Numbered from the stretch's first letter, positions 25,936 through 35,283 are shown. The stretch is DNA of 64,000 nucleotides from JASLBX01 sp035762665 (GCA_035762665.1 DASTNZ010000034.1:1-64000); one strand, 5' to 3'. Numbers and translations are program-made. Notes: generated from the letters alone by a model not told the origin.

Positions 25936-28353
25936 TCACGAAGCTCGAGCCTGCTGGCCTTCGCCGTTGTGGTCAACGAGCCGCCAGGTGATCTCGAGCA
26001 GGACACCTGCCGCCACCCCGATGGCCGCACTCACCCACGGCACCTGGTAACCGGCCAGCTGTAGCTGGAAGAACTCCTGTAGGTACGGCACGGTGAGCAC
26101 GAGCGCGAAGCCCGCCCCCATCGCGGCCAGCAGGACAGCTCGCCACCAGGTGTAGGGGCGGGCGATCACCGCCACGACCCACAGCACCACGATGAACAGG
26201 GTCAGCGTCGCGGCAGACGTCTCGGCGGCGAGGTCCCCGTCGTACACCCAGCGGGCGTGGAAGTACGACACTAGCGTCGCGGCGGCGGCGATCGTGCCGG
26301 CCGGGATGGCGAATCTGAGCACTCGGCGGACGAAGCCGGACCGTGCTCGCTCGGTGTTCGGCGCGAGCGCGAGAAAGAAGGCGGGGACGCCGATGCTCAG
26401 CGTGCCCACCAGCGTCAGGTGGCGCGGCAGGAAGGGGTACGGCACCTGAGTGATGACTACGACGATCGCTATCAGGGCCGCGTACACTGTCTTGGTCAAG
26501 AACAGGTGGGAGACCCGCTCGATGTTGCCGATCACCCGCCGTCCTTCGGCGACAACCGAGGGTAGCGTCGAGAAGTTGTTGTTCATCAGCACGATCTGGG
26601 CGACGGCCTTGGTGGCTTCGCTGCCCGATCCCATCGCAACCCCGATGTCGGCGTCCTTGAGCGCGAGGACGTCGTTCACGCCGTCGCCGGTCATGGCGAC
26701 GTCGTGCCCCCGCGACTGCAGCGCGTGCACCATGTCGCGTTTCTGGCGCGGTGCGACCCGGCCGAAGATGGCATGCGACTCCAGGACGGCGGCGAGCTCG
26801 TCCTGGTCCGCAGGGAGGGTCCGGGCATCGACCGGATCGTTCGCTCCCGCGATGTCCAGCTTGGCCGCCACGGCGCCGACGGACACGGCGTTGTCACCGG
26901 AGATGACCTTGGCCCGCACGCCCTGATCGGCGAAGTAGCGGATGGTATCCGGCGCTTCCTTCCGTAGCCGCTGCTCGATGACGATGAGGGCGGCGGGTGT
27001 GAGGTGCTTTTGGATTTCCTCGGGCATCGCCAGCGCCTGCTCAGCAGTCAGCTCGCTGCGCGCGAGGAGCAGGATCCGCAGCCCCTGGCTACCGAGCGCG
27101 TCAGCTTCGGCGAGGGCGGCGGCCCCGGGTCGGAGCAACACATCGGGTGCTCCCAGCAGCCAGGTTGACGACGCCCCGGTGGGCTCGGCGAATGTCGCAC
27201 CGCTCCACTTGCGGGCCGACGAAAACGGCGCGGCTTCGGTGACGATCCATCCAGCGGGGGATGGGAAGGCGTCAATGATCGCCTGCAGGCTGGCGTTGGG
27301 CCGCTCGTCCACCGAGCCGAGGGCACCTAGCGCTGCACGAATCGGCAACCCAGGTTCGAGCTCGACCACGTCGGTGACGTCCATCCCACCCTCGGTCAGC
27401 GTTCCGGTCTTATCCAGGCACACGACGCTGACCCGGGCCAGGCCCTCAATTGCCGGCAGTTCCTGGACGAGGCACTGCTTGCTCCCAAGCCGGATGACTC
27501 CGACGGCGAACGCCATGGACGTCAGCAGGACGAGGCCCTCGGGAACCATGTGGACCAGTCCCGCGACCATCCGCCTGATCGCCTCGGGCAGGTCGTTCTC
27601 GTTGACGACGATCTGGCTTATCACCAGCGCGATCCCGACCGGGATGATTACGTACGTGACGAACTTGAGGATCTTGTTGATCCCGTTTCGCAGTTCCGAC
27701 TTCACGAGGGTGAATCGGCTCGCCTCTTCGGCGAGCTGGGCGGCGTAGGCGTCCCGGCCCACCTTCGTGGCCTGAAAGGCGCCGCCGCCGGCAACCACGA
27801 AGCTGCCGGACATGACGGCGTCGCCAGGCATCTTGTGCAGAGGGTCGGCCTCGCCGGTGAGCAGGGATTCGTCGATCTCCAGCCCGTCCGCCTCGACCAG
27901 CTTGCCGTCGACCACCACCTTGTCGCCAGGGCCGAGTTCGATGACGTCGTCCAGCACGATCTCACTTGGTGCCATCGGCTTCGCTGTGCCGTCGCGGCGC
28001 ACGTGGGGCATGGCTTGCCCGATGACGGCCAGCTGGTCAAGCGTCCGTTTAGCCCGGAGCTCCTGAACAATTCCGATAAGGGAGTTGGCAACGATGACCC
28101 CACCGAAAAGCGCGTCCTGCCATGGCCCGACGATGAGGATCAGCACCAACAGAGACCCGATGATCGCGTTGATCCGGTTGAAGACGTTCCCGCGAACGAT
28201 GTCGGCCGTGCTCCGGCTGGACCGGACGGGGACGTCGTTAACCTGACCTGCGGCGACTCGCTCGGCTACCTCGTGCGTGGTGAGGCCGGTCTCGCTGGTC
28301 GTCGCCCTGCCCACCGCCGAAGCTCCGCCAAGGTTGCCGGCGGTGTCAGTCAC
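25936..28353 (-). CDS. ctpE: CtpE-like P-type ATPase (probable calcium transporter)
   Basis: A P-type ATPase of 805 residues. The actuator motif is LLTGEADP, the phosphorylation motif DKTGTLT (Asp about 315), and the hinge is MTGDGVNDVLALKDADIGVAMG. Membrane helices lie at about 60-105, 235-300 and 600-800. No N-terminal heavy-metal domain is present. Length and motifs fit CtpE (797 residues in M. tuberculosis), reported as a calcium importer; Mg or other cations cannot be excluded. GTG at 28353 follows a TACGGT box by 6 nt, so it is probably leaderless. It interrupts the usual radical SAM pair-rne neighbourhood on the other strand. Confidence 0.85.
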   Translation of the reverse strand: MTDTAGNLGGASAVGRATTSETGLTTHEVAERVAAGQVNDVPVRSSRSTADIVRGNVFNRINAIIGSLLVLILIVGPWQDALFGGVIVANSLIGIVQELRAKRTLDQLAVIGQAMPHVRRDGTAKPMAPSEIVLDDVIELGPGDKVVVDGKLVEADGLEIDESLLTGEADPLHKMPGDAVMSGSFVVAGGGAFQATKVGRDAYAAQLAEEASRFTLVKSELRNGINKILKFVTYVIIPVGIALVISQIVVNENDLPEAIRRMVAGLVHMVPEGLVLLTSMAFAVGVIRLGSKQCLVQELPAIEGLARVSVVCLDKTGTLTEGGMDVTDVVELEPGLPIRAALGALGSVDERPNASLQAIIDAFPSPAGWIVTEAAPFSSARKWSGATFAEPTGASSTWLLGAPDVLLRPGAAALAEADALGSQGLRILLLARSELTAEQALAMPEEIQKHLTPAALIVIEQRLRKEAPDTIRYFADQGVRAKVISGDNAVSVGAVAAKLDIAGANDPVDARTLPADQDELAAVLESHAIFGRVAPRQKRDMVHALQSRGHDVAMTGDGVNDVLALKDADIGVAMGSGSEATKAVAQIVLMNNNFSTLPSVVAEGRRVIGNIERVSHLFLTKTVYAALIAIVVVITQVPYPFLPRHLTLVGTLSIGVPAFFLALAPNTERARSGFVRRVLRFAIPAGTIAAAATLVSYFHARWVYDGDLAAETSAATLTLFIVVLWVVAVIARPYTWWRAVLLAAMGAGFALVLTVPYLQEFFQLQLAGYQVPWVSAAIGVAAGVLLEITWRLVDHNGEGQQARAS

Positions 28354-28359
28354 GGTTCC

Positions 28360-28365
28360 ACCGTA
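28360..28365 (-). promoter_or_regulatory. -10 box of the CtpE-like gene
   Basis: TACGGT on the minus strand, 6 nt before the GTG at 28353. This suggests a leaderless transcript; a short GGA in the gap is the only ribosome-binding-like signal. Confidence 0.35.
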
Positions 28366-28805
28366 GTGGTCGTGGCCCCGCCACCGCACCCGCGTCGGGC
28401 CTCCGCCGCGTCCGTACCCGTTTGCGGCGGCGGATGTGCGATACTTCAACTGGTTGGGCGGTCGGAATTCCGCCGCCCGATCCGACGTTGTCCTCGCCGG
28501 GCATTGTCGAAGTGGCCAACCTCTGCGCCACCCAGCCGCCGACCTGTGACGCGGCTGGCGTGAGCGGCCCCAGACGACGAGATGTCCGGCACGGTGACCG
28601 ATTCGTCAGGCCTTCGGACCGCGATAACACGCGGCGAGGCCGGCGAACCACGGCTGCCGACGCTTGGACTCGGTGGGCAACTGGGCTGACAGGCTTTCCG
28701 CCCGGCCGCCAGGCCGCGGCGACCGACGACGAGAGCCATGTTGCAGCGAGCAGCGCGCCGGCGCGGCGCGGCGCCCTGCGGCATGGTTGACGGGAGTACA
28801 CCCGA
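28366..28805 (+). promoter_or_regulatory. Long leader region upstream of rne
   Basis: About 440 bases without a recognisable protein between the divergent ATPase gene and rne. A possible -10 box GATACT lies near 28439-28444, which would give a leader of about 360 bases. Several GC-rich inverted segments are present (for example CGCGCCGGCGCGGCGCGGCG near 28752). Long leaders are known for autoregulated RNase E genes in other bacteria; here this is only an inference. GGGAG precedes the ATG at 28806. Confidence 0.4.
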
Positions 28806-31460
28806 ATGCACGACGAAAGCAATACAGACGGGGACGCAGCAACGCTCATCAGTACCGACGCTGCGAACGCGAAAACTGACAAGCCGGTCCGCAAGCGGCC
28901 GTCCCGCCGCCGGGCCGCGAGCCGGCCGGCTGGACCGCCGGCTGACCAGAACCCAGAAGCAAGCACCACGGATACAGCACCCGAACCCGTCGCACCGGCT
29001 CGCCGCAAGGCACGGAAGTCGGCTCGAGCCAAAACGGCCGATCCGGCGTCCGAGGCTCTGGCTCCTGATGAGACCCCGGCCCCAGCTCCGGCCACGGCAG
29101 CGAACATTCCGGCAGCCGGGGGCCTGCTTTTCCAGGCTCCGGAGTTCGTGGAACCGGTCCCGGCACATCGGGCCGAACCTGAGCCGTATCTGCCCGACGA
29201 GGCCGCCGATTCGGCTGACGAGGATGACGATGAGTCGCCGCGCCGTCGCCGGCGGCGGGGTGGTCGCGGCCGCCGGAAGAAGACCGACGTCGCAGGCGAG
29301 GCGCATGACGAGGCGCCTGAGGACAGCGACGAGGAAGAGCACCCCGCCAAGGACGAGGACTCCGCTGCCGTCGACGAGGACGAGCAGGCCGAGGCGCAGG
29401 GCGCCACGGCGACCAGGCGGCGCCGTCGGCGCAAGCGCAAGGGCGACGGCGAGTTCGAAGAGATCCGTCCCGACGACCCGCCGAACACGGTGGTAAAGGT
29501 CCGCGAGCCACGGGAGACGGACGACACGGTCACGAAGGTGACCGGCTCCACCCGGCTGGAGGCGAAGAAGCAGCGCCGTCGCGAGGGGCGTGAGGCCGGT
29601 CGCCGCCGGGCCCCTGTGATCAGTGAGTCGGAGTTCCTGGCCCGGCGCGAGGCCGTCGAGCGGGTCATGGCAGTCCGGCAGAACGGGGATCGAACGCAGA
29701 TCGCCGTGCTCGAGGACGGCGTACTCGTCGAGCACTACGTAAGCCGGACGTCCGACCAGCCGCTGATCGGCAACGTGTACCTCGGGCGGGTGCAAAACGT
29801 GCTGCCCGCGATGGAGGCAGCCTTCGTTGACATCGGCAGGGGCCGCAACGCGGTTCTTTACGCCGGTGAGGTCGACTGGATCGGGCTTGGGCACACCGAT
29901 GGTCCCAAGCGGATCGAGGACGTGCTCAAATCGGGCCAGACGGTGCTCGTGCAGGTCACGAAGGAACCCGTTGGTCACAAGGGCGCCCGGCTGACCGGAC
30001 AGATCAGCTTGCCGGGCCGGTACGTCGTGTACGTCCCGGGCGGATCCATGAGCGGTATCAGCCGCAAGCTGCCAGAGAACGAGCGCAGCCGGCTCAAGAA
30101 GATCCTCAAGCAGGTGGTCCCTGACGACGCTGGAGTCATCGTCCGGACGGCCGCCGAAGGCGCGACCGAGGAGGAACTCACTCACGACGTGTCCCGGCTG
30201 CGGGCGCAGTGGGAAGAGATTCAGAAAAGGGCGTCGGGCAGCGCACCACAGCTGCTGTACGGCGAACCCGACCTTGCCATCAAGGTGGTCCGAGACCTGT
30301 TCAACGAGGACTTCGCCAAGCTGGTGGTGTCTGGAGACCAAGCGTGGGACACCATCGAGCCGTACGTCTCCTACGTTGCGTCGTCGCTGCGAGACCGGCT
30401 GGAACGTTGGACTGGCGACAGCGACGTCTTCGCCGGGTACCGCGTGGACGAGCAGATCGCGAAGGCGCTCGAACGCAAGGTGTGGCTGCCTAGCGGCGGC
30501 TCGCTGGTGATCGATCGCACCGAAGCGATGACTGTCATCGACGTCAATACCGGAAAGTTCACCGGGTCCGGCGGAAACCTCGAAGAGACCGTCACCAAGA
30601 ACAACCTCGAAGCCGCCGAGGAGATCGTGCGCCAACTGAGGTTGCGCGACATCGGCGGCATCATCGTGATCGACTTCATCGACATGGTGCTCGAGGCCAA
30701 CCGCGACCTGGTGCTGCGGCGACTGGTCGAGTGTTTGGGTCGGGACCGCACCAAGCATCAGGTGGCCGAGGTCACGTCGCTGGGCTTGGTTCAGATGACT
30801 CGCAAGCGGATCGGCTCCGGGCTACTCGAAGCTTTCAGCGAGCCGTGCGAGCACTGCAACGGCCGTGGGCTGCACATCCACACCGAGCCAGTGCTGGGCA
30901 AGAAACTGCCCGCGGTGGATACCCGCCAGGGCCGGGCAGGGCGGCGCGACCGGCGCCGCAGAGGCGACAAGGCCGGCGAGCCGGTTGAAGCCCTGCAGCC
31001 CAAACTCGAGGCAACGGCGACTCCGGGTGAGGCGTCGCCGGCTGATCTGATCCCGGTAGAGTCAGCCGATCGCACGGTGCCAGAGGTCGCCGAACCCGCC
31101 ACCACTGGCGCCGCCGACGTAACCGCTGGTGAAACTGGCGACGCCGACACTGGGCCCGCGGCTGCAGCGGTCGATGCAGCGCCCGCAGGAGCCGCCCCCG
31201 AGTCCGAAGCGCGGGCCGTAGGTCGCGGGGCCGCTGAGCAGGCCGCGCCGGCGACTCCCGTAAGCGACGGGACAGGTCCCGTCGAGCAGCCTGGCGCTGG
31301 AACCGCCGAGCAGCCTGGCGCTGGAACCGCCGAGCAGGTTGAGGCCGGAGCCGCAGAGCAAGCACCGGCACCCAAGCGTCGGCGCCGACGGGCTCAGCGG
31401 CCGGCAGGCAGTCCCGACGCCGTCGAACCCTCGCCTGAGACGGAGCCGGCCCAAGTCTGA
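28806..31460 (+). CDS. rne: Ribonuclease E/G
   Basis: Endoribonuclease for mRNA decay and rRNA/tRNA processing, 884 residues. Residues 1-280 are a low-complexity extension with basic runs (RRRRRRGGRGRRKK, RRRRRRKRKG) and acidic runs. The S1 domain is at about 320-420 (IGNVYLGRVQNVLPAMEAAFVDIG). The catalytic aspartates are in VIDVNTG (about 579) and VIDFIDM (about 622), and the zinc link is CEHC (about 680). The tail after 720 is Ala/Glu/Pro-rich with a tandem repeat. Disordered arms on both sides are typical of actinobacterial RNase E and hold partner-binding sites. Confidence 0.95.
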   Translation: MHDESNTDGDAATLISTDAANAKTDKPVRKRPSRRRAASRPAGPPADQNPEASTTDTAPEPVAPARRKARKSARAKTADPASEALAPDETPAPAPATAANIPAAGGLLFQAPEFVEPVPAHRAEPEPYLPDEAADSADEDDDESPRRRRRRGGRGRRKKTDVAGEAHDEAPEDSDEEEHPAKDEDSAAVDEDEQAEAQGATATRRRRRRKRKGDGEFEEIRPDDPPNTVVKVREPRETDDTVTKVTGSTRLEAKKQRRREGREAGRRRAPVISESEFLARREAVERVMAVRQNGDRTQIAVLEDGVLVEHYVSRTSDQPLIGNVYLGRVQNVLPAMEAAFVDIGRGRNAVLYAGEVDWIGLGHTDGPKRIEDVLKSGQTVLVQVTKEPVGHKGARLTGQISLPGRYVVYVPGGSMSGISRKLPENERSRLKKILKQVVPDDAGVIVRTAAEGATEEELTHDVSRLRAQWEEIQKRASGSAPQLLYGEPDLAIKVVRDLFNEDFAKLVVSGDQAWDTIEPYVSYVASSLRDRLERWTGDSDVFAGYRVDEQIAKALERKVWLPSGGSLVIDRTEAMTVIDVNTGKFTGSGGNLEETVTKNNLEAAEEIVRQLRLRDIGGIIVIDFIDMVLEANRDLVLRRLVECLGRDRTKHQVAEVTSLGLVQMTRKRIGSGLLEAFSEPCEHCNGRGLHIHTEPVLGKKLPAVDTRQGRAGRRDRRRRGDKAGEPVEALQPKLEATATPGEASPADLIPVESADRTVPEVAEPATTGAADVTAGETGDADTGPAAAAVDAAPAGAAPESEARAVGRGAAEQAAPATPVSDGTGPVEQPGAGTAEQPGAGTAEQVEAGAAEQAPAPKRRRRRAQRPAGSPDAVEPSPETEPAQV
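31284..31355 (+). repeat. rne: 24-bp tandem repeat inside rne
   Basis: Two identical 24-bp units (31284-31307, 31308-31331) and a diverged third (to 31355), encoding EQPGAGTA, EQPGAGTA and EQVEAGAA in the disordered tail. The identity at DNA level points to a recent duplication. Confidence 0.8.
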
Positions 31461-31504
31461 CCAGCCCGCCAGGATGGATGCCTTGTCAGGGTCGTAGCCA
31501 GCCC

Positions 31505-31617
31505 GCACCGAGCTTCCACGGTGTCGCTATAGCAGCATCGTGGAAGCTTGGTGTGCGCCGGCAGTAGCACTATGGAAGCTTGGTGCCTCCAGCCAGCCGC
31601 GCCATGGAAGCTTGGTG
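31505..31617. repeat. Phased direct repeats (32-bp period) with an inverted copy between rne and rplU
   Basis: TGGAAGCTTGGTG occurs identically at 31541-31553, 31573-31585 and 31605-31617: exact 32-bp spacing with unrelated sequence between. An inverted copy with one change lies at 31506-31518 and pairs with the first direct copy as a 14-15 bp hairpin around a 20-nt loop. The block starts about 45 bases after the rne stop and ends 60 bases before the rplU promoter. Confidence 0.85.
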
Positions 31618-31676
31618 CGATCCTGCTATCCGCTCCACGGAACGCAAGCACGGCTGGGCGGCCGCTGTCCGCCGGT

Positions 31677-31706
31677 TTGACCTGGGCGCGACCGACTCCG
31701 TATTCT
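31677..31706 (+). promoter_or_regulatory. rplU: Promoter of rplU-rpmA
   Basis: TTGACC, an 18-base spacer, then TATTCT: a good match to the housekeeping sigma consensus. Transcription would start near 31713, leaving a leader of about 85 bases before rplU, long enough for control by a ribosomal protein. Confidence 0.7.
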
Positions 31707-31797
31707 TGAGCGTCGGCGCGTATCGCGCCAGCCAATCCGTGTGCCCGTCGCCTGCCGACGTGCGCCTGTAAGCCCGACACGAGAGAGTGAGCCCGCG

Positions 31798-32109
31798 GTG
31801 TACGCGATCGTCCGCAGTGGCGGCATCCAGCAGAAGGTGTCCGTCGGCGATGTCATCGACATCGACCGGATCGACGGCGAGACCGGTGCAACCGTCTCGC
31901 TGCCCGCGGTCCTGCTCGTCGACGGTGAGAAGGTCACGTCCAGTCCGGACAAGCTCGCCAAGGTATCGGTCAAGGCCGAGATCCTCGGTGGCACCAAGGG
32001 CCCGAAGATCAAGATTCAGCACTTCAAGAACAAGTCCGGTTACCGCCGCCGCCTGGGGCACCGCCAGAAGTACACCCAGGTCAAGGTGACCGATATCAAG
32101 ACCAAGTGA
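31798..32109 (+). CDS. rplU: 50S ribosomal protein L21
   Basis: A protein of 103 residues, the normal length, binding 23S rRNA. Sequence features: MYAIVRSGGIQQKVSVGD, ILGGTKGPKIKIQHFKNKSGYRRRLGHRQKYTQVKV. GTG at 31798 gives the canonical first residues MYAIV and has a GAGAGAG sequence upstream. It is followed by rpmA after 12 bases. Confidence 0.97.
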   Translation: MYAIVRSGGIQQKVSVGDVIDIDRIDGETGATVSLPAVLLVDGEKVTSSPDKLAKVSVKAEILGGTKGPKIKIQHFKNKSGYRRRLGHRQKYTQVKVTDIKTK

Positions 32110-32121
32110 GGGGACGCTGCC

Positions 32122-32379
32122 ATGGCACACAAGAAGGGCGCCTCGTCCACCCGCAACGGGCGCGATTCCAACGCCCAGCGGCTCGGCGTCAAGCGGTTTG
32201 CCGGTCAGATCGTGAACGCCGGCGAGATCATCGTCCGCCAGCGGGGTACGCGCTTCCACCCCGGCCAGAACGTCGGTCGTGGTGGCGATGACACGCTGTT
32301 CGCTACCGCGGAGGGCGCCGTCGAGTTCGGTGTCCGGCGCGGCCGCAAGGTCGTCAATGTAATCCCGGCGGGGGAGTGA
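32122..32379 (+). CDS. rpmA: 50S ribosomal protein L27
   Basis: A protein of 85 residues (MAHKKGASSTRNGRDSNAQRLGVKRFAGQ). The basic N-terminal arm reaches the peptidyl transferase centre. It has no Firmicutes-type N-terminal extension, so needs no processing protease. A strong terminator follows. Confidence 0.97.
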   Translation: MAHKKGASSTRNGRDSNAQRLGVKRFAGQIVNAGEIIVRQRGTRFHPGQNVGRGGDDTLFATAEGAVEFGVRRGRKVVNVIPAGE

Positions 32380-32400
32380 CCCCCGCTTAGGCGTCGAACT

Positions 32401-32441
32401 AAGGGCGGGCCGGTCACTCAGACCGGCCCGCCCTTTACTTT
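32401..32441 (+). terminator. Rho-independent terminator after rpmA
   Basis: A perfect 15-bp stem (AAGGGCGGGCCGGTC and its complement) with a 5-nt loop ACTCA, followed by a short T-rich stretch (TACTTT). It separates the ribosomal protein genes from obg, which starts 20 bases further on and may be read by partial read-through. Confidence 0.9.
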
Positions 32442-32460
32442 CCCGAGGTGAGGTGCAGCC

Positions 32461-33825
32461 ATGGCGATTCCGACGTTCGTCGACCGCGTCGCGCTGCATG
32501 TCGCCGCGGGTAATGGCGGGCACGGCTGCATGTCGATCCATCGGGAGAAGTTCAAACCGCTCGGCGGCCCGGACGGGGGCAACGGCGGCGACGGCGGTGA
32601 CGTCGTACTTGTGGTCGATCCCAACACCACCACGCTGCTCGACTACCACCGCTCGCCGCACCGCCGCGCCCGTAACGGCGCGCCAGGGGAGGGGGATCAT
32701 CGGGACGGCGCTCGAGGAGCCGATGTCGTCCTGCCCGTGCCGGACGGCACGGTCGTGTCCAGTCCGGACGGCGAGGTGCTGGTCGACCTGGTCGGTGCGG
32801 GCACGCGGTACGTGATCGCGCAGGGCGGGCGGGGCGGCCTCGGCAACGCCGCCCTGGCCAGCCCCCGCCGCAAGGCACCCGGCTTCGCATTACGCGGCGA
32901 GGAGGGCGAGCAGCGTGACGTCGTCCTAGAGCTCAAGAGCGTGGCGGACGTGGGGCTGGTCGGCTTCCCCAGCGCAGGCAAGTCGTCGCTGGTGGCTGCC
33001 ATCTCCGCCGCCCGGCCGAAGATCGCGGACTACCCCTTTACCACGCTGACGCCCAACCTGGGGGTCGTAGAGGCGGGCGACGTTCGCTACACGGTCGCGG
33101 ACGTCCCCGGCCTTGTCGAGGGCGCCAGCGAGGGGCGCGGGCTGGGCCACGAGTTCCTGCGGCACGTCGAGCGCTGCCAGGCCCTGGTACACGTGGTCGA
33201 CTGCGCCACAATGGAGCCCGGTCGCGATCCGCTCACCGACATCGACGTCATCGAGCGCGAGCTCGAGTCGTACGGTGGTCTGGCCGAGCGGCCCCGTTTG
33301 GTCGCGCTTAACAAGGTGGACGTTCCGGAGGCGAGGGAGCTGGCCGAGATGGTCCGTCCCGACCTCGAGGAGCGCGGCTGGCCGGTCTTCCTCGTCTCGG
33401 CCGCTACCCGCGAGGGCCTTCGCAAGCTCACCTTTGCGATGGCTGCGATCGTGGCCGGGGCCCGCGCCGCAGCACCGCCACCAGAACCGACCCGGCTGGT
33501 GCTGCGACCCAAGCCGGTCGACGAATCGGGGTTCATCGTCACCCGGGAGGGCGAGCGCTTCCGCGTACGGGGTACCAAGCCCGAGCGGTGGGTCCGGCAG
33601 ACCGACTTCAGCAACGATGAGGCGGTCGGCTACCTTGCGGACCGGCTGGCCCGCCTCGGTGTCGAGGAAGCACTGCTCAAGGCCGGTGCCGCACCAGGCG
33701 TCGAGGTACTGATCGGTCCCGAAGACGACGCTGTCGTGTTCGAATGGGAGCCATCCGTCAGCGCGGGTGCCGAACTGCTACACGGCCCGCGCGGTACCGA
33801 CAGCCGCTTGAGTGGCCGGGAATGA
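32461..33825 (+). CDS. obgE: GTPase Obg/CgtA
   Basis: Ribosome-associated GTPase, 454 residues. It has the glycine-rich Obg domain (1-158: GGDGGNGGDGGDVV), then the G domain with G1 GFPSAGKSS (about 167-175), G2 YPFTTLTPN, G3 DVPG and NKVD. A C-terminal OCT-type domain (EGERFRVRGTKPERWVRQTDF) is typical of Gram-positive members. It acts in 50S assembly and stress response. The stop overlaps the proB start by 4 bases (ATGA). Confidence 0.95.
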   Translation: MAIPTFVDRVALHVAAGNGGHGCMSIHREKFKPLGGPDGGNGGDGGDVVLVVDPNTTTLLDYHRSPHRRARNGAPGEGDHRDGARGADVVLPVPDGTVVSSPDGEVLVDLVGAGTRYVIAQGGRGGLGNAALASPRRKAPGFALRGEEGEQRDVVLELKSVADVGLVGFPSAGKSSLVAAISAARPKIADYPFTTLTPNLGVVEAGDVRYTVADVPGLVEGASEGRGLGHEFLRHVERCQALVHVVDCATMEPGRDPLTDIDVIERELESYGGLAERPRLVALNKVDVPEARELAEMVRPDLEERGWPVFLVSAATREGLRKLTFAMAAIVAGARAAAPPPEPTRLVLRPKPVDESGFIVTREGERFRVRGTKPERWVRQTDFSNDEAVGYLADRLARLGVEEALLKAGAAPGVEVLIGPEDDAVVFEWEPSVSAGAELLHGPRGTDSRLSGRE

Positions 33826-34979
33826 CCATGCAGAGCGGGAAACCGGTCGCGGCGAGCAAAGATCGAAGCGCGTTCGCGAGCGGCCGGCGCGTCGTGGTCA
33901 AGGTTGGCTCGTCGTCGCTGACGACGGCTGCGGGCGGGCTGGACGGCAGCCGGCTGACTACGCTTGCAGACGAGCTGGCTAAGGCGAGATTGAGAGGTCA
34001 GGAAGTCATTCTTGTCTCGTCCGGCGCGATCGCCGCCGGCCTGGCGCCGCTCAACCTGCCTCGCCGCCCCCGCCAGCTCGCCCTGCAACAAGCCGCGGCG
34101 GCTGTTGGCCAGGGCCTTCTCGTGGCCCGATACACTGAGGCCTTCGCCCGGCACGGCCTGGACGTCGGCCAGGTGCTTCTGACCGTCGACGACATGACCC
34201 GGCGCACGCACTACCGCAACGCCTACAGCACCCTCCACAAGCTGCTCGACCTCGGCGTCGTCCCCGTCGTGAACGAGAACGACACGGTGGCCACGCACGA
34301 GATCAGGTTCGGAGACAACGACCGGCTCGCCGCGCTCGTCGCCCAGCTTGTCCATGCCGACGCGCTCATCCTGCTCTCCGACGTCGACGGTCTGTACGAC
34401 GGCGACCCAGCGCTGCAACACACCCGCCGGGTCTCCGAGGTGCGGGACCTCAGCGAACTGGACGGGCTGCGCATCGGGGGCACCGGTCGGGCGGGCCTGG
34501 GCAGCGGGGGCATGCGGACGAAAGTGGAGGCCGCGCGCATCGCCACCGGATCAGGCATCGACGTCGTGCTGGCGTCGGCTCGCGAGATAGCGGCTGTGCT
34601 CGCCGGCGAGCCGGTCGGCACGAGGTTCCTTCCCCGGGCCCGAGGGCGCCGCTCCCGCCGGCTGCTGTGGCTCGAGCACGCCACTGACGCTCAGGGGCGG
34701 CTTCGGCTGGACGCCGGCGCGGTTCGGGCCGTCGTCGAGCATGGCAAATCACTTCTTCCGGCCGGCATTACAGGGGTCGAGGGGCGATTCGTGGCCGGTG
34801 ACCCGGTCGACCTTGTCGACGATCGCGGCCGCGCGGTCGCTCGCGGCCTGGTCAACTACGACGCGTCCGAACTACCGGCGCTGCTGGGCCGGTCGACTCG
34901 TGAGTTGGGCCGCGAGCTGGGCCCGGAGTACGAGCGAGAGGTCGTCCACCGCGACGACATGGTCGTGCTGCGCCACTGA
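33822..34979 (+). CDS. proB: Glutamate 5-kinase
   Basis: First step of proline synthesis: ATP-dependent phosphorylation of glutamate. The protein has 385 residues with an amino acid kinase domain (VVVKVGSSSLT, VSSGAIAAG, NENDTV, LLSDVDGLYDGDP, GSGGMRTKVEAA) and a C-terminal PUA domain (about 290-370). ATG at 33822 overlaps the obg stop; ATG at 33828 is a close alternative. proA, usually adjacent, is 1.1 kb downstream beyond a scar of two broken genes. Confidence 0.95.
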   Translation: MTMQSGKPVAASKDRSAFASGRRVVVKVGSSSLTTAAGGLDGSRLTTLADELAKARLRGQEVILVSSGAIAAGLAPLNLPRRPRQLALQQAAAAVGQGLLVARYTEAFARHGLDVGQVLLTVDDMTRRTHYRNAYSTLHKLLDLGVVPVVNENDTVATHEIRFGDNDRLAALVAQLVHADALILLSDVDGLYDGDPALQHTRRVSEVRDLSELDGLRIGGTGRAGLGSGGMRTKVEAARIATGSGIDVVLASAREIAAVLAGEPVGTRFLPRARGRRSRRLLWLEHATDAQGRLRLDAGAVRAVVEHGKSLLPAGITGVEGRFVAGDPVDLVDDRGRAVARGLVNYDASELPALLGRSTRELGRELGPEYEREVVHRDDMVVLRH

Positions 34980-35283
34980 TCAGCGGCTTTCGTCCGGCCC
35001 GAACGCCGGCGCCGTTGTGCCTGGAACCGCCGGGTCCTGCACGATGACTGCGGCGCGGGGGCGGGTGTCTACGGACAGCTGGAAGATGTCGGGTCGGTGG
35101 TAGTGGCCGACCGGGTCGAAGAACCGCCGCGCGGCTCGGACGGCGGTCAAATCGATGTCGGCGTACAGGATGGCCTCCTCATGCCGGGCCGGCCCGGTGA
35201 GAACCTGCCCACCCGGGTCGATGATGACGCTGTTGCCAACTATCGCTGACACTGTGCGGTCAACGCCGCCCTCGTCTGCTTCA
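34980..35283 (-). pseudogene. C-terminal remnant of a nitrilase/carbon-nitrogen hydrolase
   Basis: About 98 residues survive on the minus strand: IVGNSVIIDPGGQVLTGPAR, then EEAILYADIDLTAVRAARRF, then DPVGHYHRPDIFQLSVDTRP. This is the end of a nitrilase-superfamily enzyme. The N-terminal two thirds, with the catalytic Glu-Lys-Cys, are missing. The reading frame continues past about 35283 into the complement of another broken gene, so the junction marks a deletion. Not expected to be functional. Confidence 0.75.

Noticed and set aside
31541..31617. Possible mini-CRISPR array (three repeats with equal spacing)
   Set aside because: Repeats are only 13 bp and spacers 19 bp, no cas genes are near, and a fourth copy is inverted.
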